Shown here piece by piece: positions 1 to 5,263 of a stretch of DNA of 7,971 nt. This DNA comes from Planctomycetota bacterium (lineage in GTDB: Bacteria > Planctomycetota > Planctomycetia > Isosphaerales > Isosphaeraceae): positions 1 to 7,971 of the forward strand of contig JAJYDH010000305.1 of assembly GCA_021777685.1 (NCBI GenBank). The letters are read 5' to 3'. A program made the translations under genes and the position numbers. The notes beneath the pieces were generated by a model. It was not told the DNA's origin, searched no databases, and saw only the letters and a list, made by a program, of their open reading frames with translations. The first letter of the stretch is position 1, and the number at the start of each line of letters is the position of its first letter.

Positions 1-176
1 ATGGACGGTGGACAGATCCGGGAGCAAGCTCCCTCCGGGAAAGCGGGAGCAAGCTCCCGCACTCCAAAAAGTCTCGCCCGGAAACCGGGAAGTTATTGAA
101 TCGGTAATCCCTATTGGTTGGTCATCGACCCGATCGGCCCGCGCCCGATGGGCCCCAGAATGAGGCGGATGTCCCC
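1..176. other. Intergenic region upstream of the protease pair
   Basis: No convincing coding sequence is visible; the open stretch from position 1 ends at a TGA at 97-99 and resembles nothing known. The first 90 nt are rich in small palindromes (annotated separately). Positions 91-118 are a relatively AT-rich patch that could hold a promoter for the downstream genes, but I found no well-spaced pair of -35 and -10 boxes. A TTG at 114 would extend the next gene by 21 codons; those residues look like translated non-coding DNA, so this stretch is treated as leader. Confidence 0.6.
20..60. repeat. Two tandem copies of a short palindromic unit
   Basis: GGGAGCAAGCTCCC occurs at 20-33 and again at 45-58, a 25-nt period. 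The second copy has a longer stem, with GCGGGAG and CTCCCGC around a CAAG loop (43-60). A smaller hairpin, CCCGG-AAA-CCGGG, follows at 77-89. No T-run follows the hairpins on the plus strand, so they do not look like a standard intrinsic terminator for plus-strand transcripts. They may be a dispersed intergenic repeat or transcript-end structures of a gene outside the window. Confidence 0.6.
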
Positions 177-1055
177 ATGACTCGAAGGCTCACCTGGCTC
201 GTCGGCCTGGGCCTGATGGCGGCGGCGGTCGGCCTGGCGGTCGACGCCCCGAAGGTCGACCCGGAGGTCGGCAGGTCGTACCGGGTCCCCTACCGGATGA
301 CCGACACGAACCACTTTTTGGTCCGCGTCCGGATCGACGGCAAGGGGCCGTTCAACTTCCTGGTCGACACCGGGGCCCCCGCCCTGTTCGTCGGGGCCGA
401 GGCGGCGAGGAAGGTCGGCCTCAAGCCCGACCCCGACGAGTATTTCACCCCGATCGGCCGCCTCGACTTCGAGGGGGGCGCCAGCCTGACCGGGATGAAG
501 GCCCGGGTCGAGGACGTCTTCCAGATGGTCGGCATGAACGCCCTGGGCCTGCCCGGCGCGTCGATCGACGGCATCCTCGGCTTCACCGCGCTGGCCCGGT
601 TCAAGATCGAGCTCGACCCGACGAAGGACCGGATGACCTGGACCCGGCTCGACTACAATCCGAAGGACCCGTTCATCCCCCGCGCCGCGCTCAAGAAGCA
701 GCAGCCGGCCGAGATGCAGGCGATGAACGCCCTGGGGCCGATCGCCAGGTTCGCCGCCGCGGTCCTCGGCAAGCAGCCCGAGGAGCAGCTCCACCCGCAG
801 GGGTTCCTTGGGATCGGGCTGGCCGAGGAGGCGGGCGGCCTGAAGGTCGTCGAGCCCCTGGCCGACTCGCCCGCGTCCGGGGCTGGCCTCAAGGCCGGCG
901 ACCGGCTGGTCAAGGTCGGCGACAAGCCGGTCTCGACCCTCAAAGGCGCCCGCGAGGCCGTCTCCGAGGTCCGGCCGGGCGACAAGGTCGCCGTCTCCGT
1001 GGTCCGCGACGGCAAGGCGATCGACCTGACCCTGACCGCCGGGGAGGGCTTCTGA
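177..1055 (+). CDS. Exported retropepsin-like aspartyl protease with PDZ domain
   Basis: A 292-residue protein. The N-terminus (about residues 1-24) looks like a Sec signal peptide: MTRR, then a hydrophobic stretch, then VDA. A retropepsin-like domain follows, with the catalytic motif DTGA at residues 64-67 after the strand GKGPFNFLV. A second conserved patch, DGILGF, lies further on. About residues 205-292 form a PDZ domain, recognisable from FLGIGL, SPASGAGLKAGDRL and the closing VVRDGK strand. The likely role is an envelope protease or peptide-binding protein; the substrate is unknown. The ATG at 177 is chosen because GAGGCGG (162-168) lies 8 nt upstream and the signal peptide starts there; a TTG at 114 is an unlikely alternative. 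The stop overlaps the start of the next gene, a paralogue, by one base (TGATG). Retropepsin-like enzymes work as dimers, so the pair could form a heterodimer (inference). Confidence 0.85.
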   Translation: MTRRLTWLVGLGLMAAAVGLAVDAPKVDPEVGRSYRVPYRMTDTNHFLVRVRIDGKGPFNFLVDTGAPALFVGAEAARKVGLKPDPDEYFTPIGRLDFEGGASLTGMKARVEDVFQMVGMNALGLPGASIDGILGFTALARFKIELDPTKDRMTWTRLDYNPKDPFIPRAALKKQQPAEMQAMNALGPIARFAAAVLGKQPEEQLHPQGFLGIGLAEEAGGLKVVEPLADSPASGAGLKAGDRLVKVGDKPVSTLKGAREAVSEVRPGDKVAVSVVRDGKAIDLTLTAGEGF

Positions 1056-1900
1056 TGATCCTCGAATCGATCCGCCGCCCGCTCGCCCTGCTCTCGGTCG
1101 CCGCGCTGGTGGCGGGACCGCCCTCGGCGCTGCCGGCGCAGGCGCCTCCGCCGTCGAAGGCGGCCTCGGTGCCGTTCGAGCTGGTGGCGTCGAACCACAT
1201 CGTGGTCAAGGCCACGATCAACGGCAAGGGGCCGTTTCGCCTGGTGTTCGACCTCGGGGCGCCGGTCACGCTGATCGGCAACAAGGCGGCCGAGGAGTCG
1301 GGCGTGGTCGCCAAGGGGGCGCCCAAGTCGTTCCTGATGGCCATGCGGGGCGAGGGGACGATCAAGGACCTGGAGGTCGGCGAGCTGAAGGCGAAGGACG
1401 TCCCGGTGATCGTCCTGGACCACCCCACGCTCAAGGTCCTCGGCGGGTTCCTCGGCCGGCCGCTCGACGGGATCATCGGCTTCACGTTCTTCGCCCGATA
1501 CCGGACGACGATCGACTATCAGGCCAGGATCATGACCCTGGAGCCGGTCGACTTCGCGGTCCGCGACATCCTCAAGGACCTGCCCGACCGCCTGGCCGGG
1601 CCCAAGGTCGCGAAGCGTCGAGTGCTGGCGCCGGGCGGGCTCTGGGGGCTGACGCTGGGCGACCCGGTCGACGACGGCGCCGGCGTGGCGATCAGGACCG
1701 TCCGCCCCGGCTCCCCCGCCGAGGCCGCCGGTCTGAAGCCCGGCGACGTCCTGACCACGCTCGACGGCCGATGGACCGCCAGCGTCTCCGACGTCTACGC
1801 CGCCGCGAGCGGCGTCGAGCCCGGCCAGCTCGCCGAGGCCGTCCTGTTGCGCGACGGCAAGGAATTGAAGGTGCAGGTCAAGCCGGTCGAGGGGATCTGA
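1055..1900 (+). CDS. Exported retropepsin-like/PDZ paralogue with altered DLGA motif
   Basis: A 281-residue paralogue of the preceding gene. It has a signal peptide (about residues 1-30: basic IRRP, hydrophobic core, then LPAQA). The retropepsin-like domain parallels its neighbour: SNH, then NGKGPF, then the active-site position, then DGIIGFTFFARY. The active-site motif reads D66-L67-G68-A69 instead of D[T/S]G. The Thr/Ser after the catalytic Asp is normally needed for the hydrogen-bond network of aspartic proteases, so activity is doubtful although the Asp remains. A PDZ domain covers about residues 193-281, with SPAEAAGLKPGDVL and LLRDGKELKV. The start at 1055 follows GGGGAGGG (1041-1048) by 6 nt and overlaps the previous stop by one base, so the two are almost certainly co-transcribed and translationally coupled. 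It may be a catalytically dead partner or a ligand-binding scaffold (inference). Confidence 0.85.
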   Translation: MILESIRRPLALLSVAALVAGPPSALPAQAPPPSKAASVPFELVASNHIVVKATINGKGPFRLVFDLGAPVTLIGNKAAEESGVVAKGAPKSFLMAMRGEGTIKDLEVGELKAKDVPVIVLDHPTLKVLGGFLGRPLDGIIGFTFFARYRTTIDYQARIMTLEPVDFAVRDILKDLPDRLAGPKVAKRRVLAPGGLWGLTLGDPVDDGAGVAIRTVRPGSPAEAAGLKPGDVLTTLDGRWTASVSDVYAAASGVEPGQLAEAVLLRDGKELKVQVKPVEGI

Positions 1901-1930
1901 CATCAGATCGGTCGGGACACGATCCTGCCA

Positions 1931-1959
1931 TTGCCCGCGACCGACAGGCCTGGGACAAT
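1931..1959 (+). promoter_or_regulatory. Candidate sigma-70-type promoter before the HEPN gene
   Basis: TTGCCC (1931-1936) and GACAAT (1954-1959) are separated by exactly 17 nt. Each matches the sigma-70 consensus hexamer at four of six positions. Transcription would begin near 1966, giving a leader of about 34 nt before the ATG at 2000. It lies in the 99-nt gap between the protease pair and the HEPN gene, so it would make the three-gene cluster an independent unit. Chance matches of this quality are possible and planctomycete promoter consensus is poorly known. Confidence 0.3.
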
Positions 1960-1999
1960 GCCGCGAGCTGGAGCTTGTACCCGGGGCCGGAGTTGGTCG

Positions 2000-2407
2000 A
2001 TGCCGCCGACGTCGAGCCGCGACTTTCAGAAGGCGGCCGGCCAGCGGTTGACCGCCGCCGAGACATTGCTCCGGGAAAGGTTGACCCTCGACGCCCAGTA
2101 CATCGGAGGCTATGCCGTCGAGTGCTCATTGAAGGCCCTCATCCTGGAACTGACGCCCGATCCCGGCAAGCCGGACAGGCTCAAGCGAATCACCTCGGGG
2201 GCGAGCATGCACCGTCCGAAGGTGCTGCTTCGTGAATTACGCGATCTCGGGGTGGCGTTACCCGCGAAGCTCGACAAGCGGCTGAGACGTTCCGACTGGG
2301 CCACCGACTTGCGTTATGAGACGGGGCGGCGGGACATGGGCGAGACCGTCGCCTTCCTGAAAACGGCGAAAGAAATCTACGATTGGGTGGAAGGCCAATT
2401 GCCATGA
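2000..2407 (+). CDS. HEPN-domain protein
   Basis: A 135-residue, mainly helical cytoplasmic protein with no signal peptide. The opening helix (about residues 7-26, RDFQKAAGQRLTAAETLL) and the helix YIGGYAVECSLKALIL (34-49) are typical of HEPN proteins (PF05168 type). The end resembles that group too: DLRYETG (103-109), then a closing helix to about 131. HEPN proteins often act as RNases or as parts of toxin-antitoxin and defence systems. The usual catalytic R-x4-6-H is absent: the only His (H71) has no Arg at that spacing, so RNase activity is uncertain. The ATG at 2000 is chosen because GGAG (1989-1992) sits 7 nt upstream; a TTG at 1931 adds 23 residues with no HEPN character. The stop overlaps the start of the next gene as ATGA, indicating translational coupling. 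G+C is clearly lower than in the flanking genes (31 of 60 bases at 2341-2400). Confidence 0.8.
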   Translation: MPPTSSRDFQKAAGQRLTAAETLLRERLTLDAQYIGGYAVECSLKALILELTPDPGKPDRLKRITSGASMHRPKVLLRELRDLGVALPAKLDKRLRRSDWATDLRYETGRRDMGETVAFLKTAKEIYDWVEGQLP

Positions 2408-2745
2408 TCCAGACTGCCTCAACCCGCTGGGAGGCGAAGCGGACTGATGAGACGCGACAGGTCGAGGAGTACCTACGGAATGCGGGTTTCGATCAGGTCG
2501 ACGCCTATCGCTACAACTCGGCCTCGATCCGCGTCCGGGTGATCGATCGTCGTTTCGAAGGACTTCCCGTCGAGAACAGGGACGCGATGGTCGAGCCTCA
2601 CCTGAAGGCCCTCCCGGAACGGACGCGGGCCGACATCATGACCCTCTTCACCTTCGACCCGGCGGAGTTGCGGGAGCCGTCGACAAACTTGAGGGAGTTC
2701 ATGATGAACGCGGAGTTCGACGACCCGAGCCCGACGATGTTGTAG
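2404..2745 (+). CDS. Small HEPN-partner protein, faint BolA-like pattern
   Basis: A 113-residue cytoplasmic protein starting at the ATG that overlaps the HEPN stop (ATGA). GGAAGG (2389-2394) lies 9 nt upstream. I do not recognise it with certainty. The order of features recalls BolA: an N-terminal helix (ETRQVEEYLRNAGF), a strand with SIRVRVID, then RFEGLPVENRDAMV, a helix, and a final strand before DPAEL. The BolA metal-ligand histidine is missing; the mature sequence has only one His, in EPHLKAL. Iron-sulfur or glutaredoxin binding therefore cannot be assumed. The acidic C-terminal tail ends in EFDDPSPTML. Close coupling to the HEPN gene suggests the proteins work together, perhaps as an antitoxin or regulator. 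There is no nucleotidyltransferase motif (GS...DxD), so this is not a standard HEPN/MNT pair. The BolA comparison is tentative; that the gene is real is much more certain. Confidence 0.75.
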   Translation: MIQTASTRWEAKRTDETRQVEEYLRNAGFDQVDAYRYNSASIRVRVIDRRFEGLPVENRDAMVEPHLKALPERTRADIMTLFTFDPAELREPSTNLREFMMNAEFDDPSPTML

Positions 2746-2747
2746 GC

Positions 2748-3770
2748 ATGTCCGAACTCGCCCGCCCTTCGCCGCCGGCCCATCCCTGGGACGGCTACCT
2801 GATCGGGCCGGAGAACGCGCTGGCGCAGGCCGGGGCGATGGCCCTGGCGCGGGGGGAGGCGGCGGGGGTCTCGCCGCTGGTGGTGCACGGCCCCTCGGGT
2901 TCGGGGAAGTCGCGGCTGCTGGCGGGCCTGGTGGCGGAACGGCTCTTGCGGCGGCCGGAATCGGCGGCGGCCCACCTGGAGGCGGAGGCGTTCGCGGCGG
3001 CCTGCGCCGAGGCGTCGGGCCGGCCCGGGGGTTGGGCCGAGGTCCGCGGCCGGTTCCGGCGGCTCGACCTGTTCGTCCTCGACGACATCCAGGCCCTGGA
3101 GCGGGCGCCCTGGGCGATGGAGGAGCTGTCGCACACGCTCGACGCCCTCGACGAGGCGGGCGCGGCGGTGGCGGTCGCGGCGAAGTCGGGCCCCGGTCAG
3201 TGGTCGGGGTGGCCGGCGCGGCTGGTCAGCCGGCTGTCCGGCGGGCTCTCGGTCCGGGTCGACCCGCCGTCGCCGGAGTCGCGCCGGCGCTACCTGCTCG
3301 ACCGCGCGCGGGGCGGCGGCCTGGCCCTGCCGATCGACGTCGTGGAGCCCCTGGCCGAGGCCGCCGACGGCTACCGGACGCTCGACGGCTGGCTCGCCCA
3401 GTTGAGGCTGACCGCCCGGGTCGGGCGCGGCGTGATCGGCCCGGAGGCCGTCGAGGCGATCCTGGCCGGCGACCCGATCGGCCCGCCGACTCTCGACGAG
3501 ATCGCGAGGGCGGTGGCCGGGAAGTTCGGCCTGAGCCTCCGCGACCTCCGGGGCCCGACCCGCCGGGCGGTCGTCGCCGAGGGGCGGCACCTGGCCATGC
3601 ACCTGGCTCGGGTCCATACCCCGATGAGCTTCCGGGCGATCGGCGACTACTTCGGCGGCCGGGACCCCGCCACGGTCCGCCACGCCTGCAAGGCCGCCGC
3701 CGACCGGATCGCCGCCGACCCCGCCCTGCTCGCCGCCTGCGAGGCGCTGGCTCGGGGGTGGGGGCCCTGA
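2748..3770 (+). CDS. DnaA-like AAA+ protein lacking DnaA domains I and II
   Basis: A 340-residue protein with DnaA domains III and IV only; typical DnaA is about 450 residues. In order: Walker A GPSGSGKS (48-55); Walker B DLFVLDDIQ (107-115); a box VII-like RLVSRLSGGL (158-167) with Arg162 at the arginine-finger position; and a sensor II-like YRTLDGWLAQL (209-219). The C-terminal DNA-binding domain spans about 250-325, with LAMHLA and FGGRDPATVRHAC. Against E. coli DnaA, Arg399 and Arg407 align with R272 and R280, but Gln408, His434 and Thr435 become H281, P307 and A308; T309 keeps Thr436. Box recognition may therefore differ. The DnaB-contacting domain I is absent. No Shine-Dalgarno site is clear; the ATG lies 2 nt after the previous stop, so coupling is likely. 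The gene is extremely GC-rich (51 of 60 bases at 3001-3060). It may be a lineage-specific DnaA, a DnaA paralogue, or a regulator. Confidence 0.85.
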   Translation: MSELARPSPPAHPWDGYLIGPENALAQAGAMALARGEAAGVSPLVVHGPSGSGKSRLLAGLVAERLLRRPESAAAHLEAEAFAAACAEASGRPGGWAEVRGRFRRLDLFVLDDIQALERAPWAMEELSHTLDALDEAGAAVAVAAKSGPGQWSGWPARLVSRLSGGLSVRVDPPSPESRRRYLLDRARGGGLALPIDVVEPLAEAADGYRTLDGWLAQLRLTARVGRGVIGPEAVEAILAGDPIGPPTLDEIARAVAGKFGLSLRDLRGPTRRAVVAEGRHLAMHLARVHTPMSFRAIGDYFGGRDPATVRHACKAAADRIAADPALLAACEALARGWGP

Positions 3771-3823
3771 CCGGCCGTCACTTTCGCACTGCCCTACCGA
3801 CCGGCCCGCGGCCCCATCTTCCT

Positions 3824-3859
3824 CCCCTCTCCCTTTGGGAGAGGGGCCGGGGGTGAGGG
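3824..3859 (+). repeat. Hairpin repeat, copy 1
   Basis: A perfect 10-bp stem, CCCCTCTCCC (3824-3833) with GGGAGAGGGG (3837-3846), closes over a TTT loop. It is followed by a GC-rich tail, CCGGGGGTGAGGG (3847-3859). It lies 53 nt beyond the stop of the DnaA-like gene. There is no T-run after the stem on the plus strand, so it is more like a REP-type dispersed element than a classical intrinsic terminator. It may still stall polymerase or protect the 3' end of the transcript. Confidence 0.75.
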
Positions 3860-3917
3860 ACATCGCACCGTCGATGACTCGGAAAGAGGGCTCAGATGGC
3901 GATCACTCACCCGGCGA

Positions 3918-3955
3918 CGCCCCTCACCCCGGCCATCTCCCAGGGGGAGAGGGAG
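3918..3955 (-). repeat. Hairpin repeat, copy 2 (inverted)
   Basis: Read on the minus strand this matches copy 1: CTCCC-rich arm, short loop, GGGAGA arm, then GGCCGGGGTGAGGGG. The visible stem is TCTCCC (3936-3941) with GGGAGA (3945-3950) over a 3-nt loop. It is less perfect than copy 1. The two copies face each other about 60 nt apart, so they could pair over their whole length to form a larger cruciform or a long RNA hairpin. It follows the stop of the minus-strand operon by about 40 nt. Confidence 0.7.
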
Positions 3956-3979
3956 CCAGAATGGGCTTCGGACGAAGGT

Positions 3980-4006
3980 CGAAAAAATGACGGTCGGTCA
4001 GCCGTG
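3980..4006 (-). terminator. Possible weak intrinsic terminator of the minus-strand operon
   Basis: On the minus strand ACGG and CCGT flank an 8-nt loop that includes the TGA stop of the deiodinase-like gene (3998-4000). They are followed directly by CA and a run of six T (3986-3981). The stem is only 4 bp, so termination here would be weak without help from the larger hairpins that follow. No better T-run is present in the intergenic region. Confidence 0.25.
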
Positions 4007-5215
4007 AGGCTCCCGGGCCGCGTCCTCGGCCGCGATCCGGTCGAGGAGCAGGATCAGGGAATGTTCCATCTCGGCGGGCCTGAAGCCGAACGGCCCCCGC
4101 CCGCTCTTGAAGGCCACCTTCCCCCGGCGATCGATCAGATAGAGCCGGCTGGGGATGCCGCTGTACCGGTCGTTCACCGCGTCGTCGATCGAGTCGACGA
4201 CCATCGGGAAGCCCAGGTTGAGGGTCCGGTTGCAGACCTGCGCGACCGACCGCCGCTCGTCGTCGGTCCGGGGCTGCGGGATGGCCACGCCCACGCGGTC
4301 GTTGTTCTCCATCCGCCAGCCGTCGGTCGGGTGGGCCTCGCGGACGTAGACCATCAGGAACGTGGCGCGGTCCTGATAGCGTCGGTGGAGCTTCTCCAGG
4401 TTCCCCGCCTGGCCCCGGAACGGCCCGCAGGTGAAGTTGCCGAAGATCAGAACCACCGGCTTCGGCCCGATCAGCTTCGAGAGCGTGACCTCCTCCTTGC
4501 CGTCGACCGTCCTGAGCGTGAAGTCGGGCGCGGCGTCGTCCAGGGAAGGTCCCGGCGGGAACGCCCCGAGTTCCCGGCGGACGAAGCTCCTGAGCAGCGT
4601 CGGGCGCGTCGGCCCCCCCTGCCCCGCCGGCACTCCCCGCGCGATCCGAGGGGGCGGCGTGAGCGCCTGCTCGATGTCGGCCCGCGAGAGGAAGCCGAGC
4701 CCACCGCTGTCCATCGCCCGGAAGACGGACTCGAACTCCTCGCGGGTGATCTTGCCGTTGCCGTCGCGATCGGCCCGGCCGAACAGCGACAGGCCCGGCG
4801 GGGCGGGCTGGGGGCTGAAATCGAAGTCGGCGGCGGTCAGGGAGCCGTCCCGGTCGAGGTCGAGCCGGGCGAAGTCGGCGTCCGATCCGGCGAACTCGGC
4901 CCGCGCGATCGAACCGTCGCCGTCCCGGTCGAGGGCGGAGCGGGTCGACTTCCAGTCGAAGCGGGTCCGGGTCGCGGCCTTGCGGAACCAGCCGTCGTTG
5001 CCGCCCAGGCGATCGCCGACCACGACGATGTCGGCGAGCATCGCCAGCCATTCGGGGTGGCCGGGCCACGCCTTTTCGAGGAACGCGGCGCCCGAGGGCG
5101 GGGCGACCGCGGCCGGCGGGGCCGCCGATGGTCCGGTCGGGCCATCGTCGGCCGAACAGGCCGAGGTGAGGATCAGCCCGGCGAGGACGGCCCGGGCTGG
5201 ACATCGATCGATCAT
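3998..5215 (-). CDS. Exported EF-hand plus deiodinase-like thioredoxin-fold protein
   Basis: A 405-residue protein. The N-terminus is a signal peptide with a Cys at residue 20 (TSAC). This could be a lipoprotein site, although Thr at -3 is unusual. Three canonical EF-hand loops follow: 96-107 (DRDGDG...E), 119-130 (DLDRDG...D) and 149-160 (DRDGNG...E). A fourth at 169-180 lacks the third and fifth calcium ligands. A thioredoxin-fold domain from about 225 to the end resembles iodothyronine deiodinases (PF00837 type): FGNFTCGPF (258-266), EAHPTDGW (293-300) and a late RLYLID...GPFGFRP patch. The active residue is Cys263, encoded by TGC (4427-4429), where vertebrate enzymes have selenocysteine. 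Cys328 is the only other Cys in the mature part and could resolve it. Bacterial relatives are likely peroxidase or thiol-redox proteins; the substrate is unknown. The start has a strong GGAGGAG site 9 nt upstream. It is the last gene of the minus-strand operon. Confidence 0.85.
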   Translation of the reverse strand: MIDRCPARAVLAGLILTSACSADDGPTGPSAAPPAAVAPPSGAAFLEKAWPGHPEWLAMLADIVVVGDRLGGNDGWFRKAATRTRFDWKSTRSALDRDGDGSIARAEFAGSDADFARLDLDRDGSLTAADFDFSPQPAPPGLSLFGRADRDGNGKITREEFESVFRAMDSGGLGFLSRADIEQALTPPPRIARGVPAGQGGPTRPTLLRSFVRRELGAFPPGPSLDDAAPDFTLRTVDGKEEVTLSKLIGPKPVVLIFGNFTCGPFRGQAGNLEKLHRRYQDRATFLMVYVREAHPTDGWRMENNDRVGVAIPQPRTDDERRSVAQVCNRTLNLGFPMVVDSIDDAVNDRYSGIPSRLYLIDRRGKVAFKSGRGPFGFRPAEMEHSLILLLDRIAAEDAAREPHG

Positions 5216-5224
5216 CGGTGAAAT

Positions 5225-5231
5225 CTCCTCC
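5225..5231 (-). promoter_or_regulatory. Strong ribosome binding site of the deiodinase-like gene
   Basis: On the minus strand GGAGGAG precedes the ATG at 5215 by a 9-nt spacer. It is among the best Shine-Dalgarno matches in the window. It fixes the start and suggests strong independent translation of this last operon gene. Confidence 0.75.
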
Positions 5232-5263
5232 GCGCGATCAGCCTGAGTTCGGGCCGCGAGAGA

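Larger units (their letters stand above)
3771..3997. other. Intergenic region between converging genes
   Basis: This 227-nt gap separates the ends of the plus-strand DnaA-like gene and the minus-strand deiodinase-like gene. It contains two inverted copies of one hairpin-forming repeat (annotated separately) and no convincing gene. Reading frames that cross it encode only low-complexity Pro/Gly/Arg peptides derived from the repeats. No DnaA-box-like TTATNCACA sequence was seen here despite the neighbouring DnaA-like gene. Confidence 0.7.

Noticed and set aside
653..1903. Long minus-strand open frame across the protease pair
   Set aside because: Arg/Asp-rich low-complexity translation with no motif; both protease paralogues read clearly on the plus strand.
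1771..2235. Plus-strand frame bridging the second protease and the HEPN gene
   Set aside because: It is Arg-rich in the overlap with both real genes, has no motif, and sits in a different frame from the HEPN protein.
2000..2745. Standard HEPN/MNT toxin-antitoxin system
   Set aside because: The partner has no GS...DxD nucleotidyltransferase motif and the HEPN protein has no R-x4-6-H catalytic motif.
2598..3863. Long minus-strand open frame opposite the DnaA-like gene
   Set aside because: It is a compositional shadow; the plus strand carries Walker A, Walker B and the DnaA C-terminal domain. Its N-terminal part is just the translated hairpin repeat.
3771..3997. Possible replication origin next to the DnaA-like gene
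   Set aside because: No TTATNCACA-like boxes or AT-rich unwinding region are visible; the region is GC-rich and explained by two hairpin repeats.
4427..4429. Possible selenocysteine codon in the deiodinase-like active site
   Set aside because: The codon is TGC (Cys), not TGA, so this is a cysteine version of the family.
3896..5221. Long plus-strand open frame opposite the deiodinase-like gene
   Set aside because: The translation is low-complexity Arg/Pro/Gly/Glu with no recognisable domain, while the minus strand has EF-hand and deiodinase motifs and a strong ribosome site. Very high GC produces such shadow frames.
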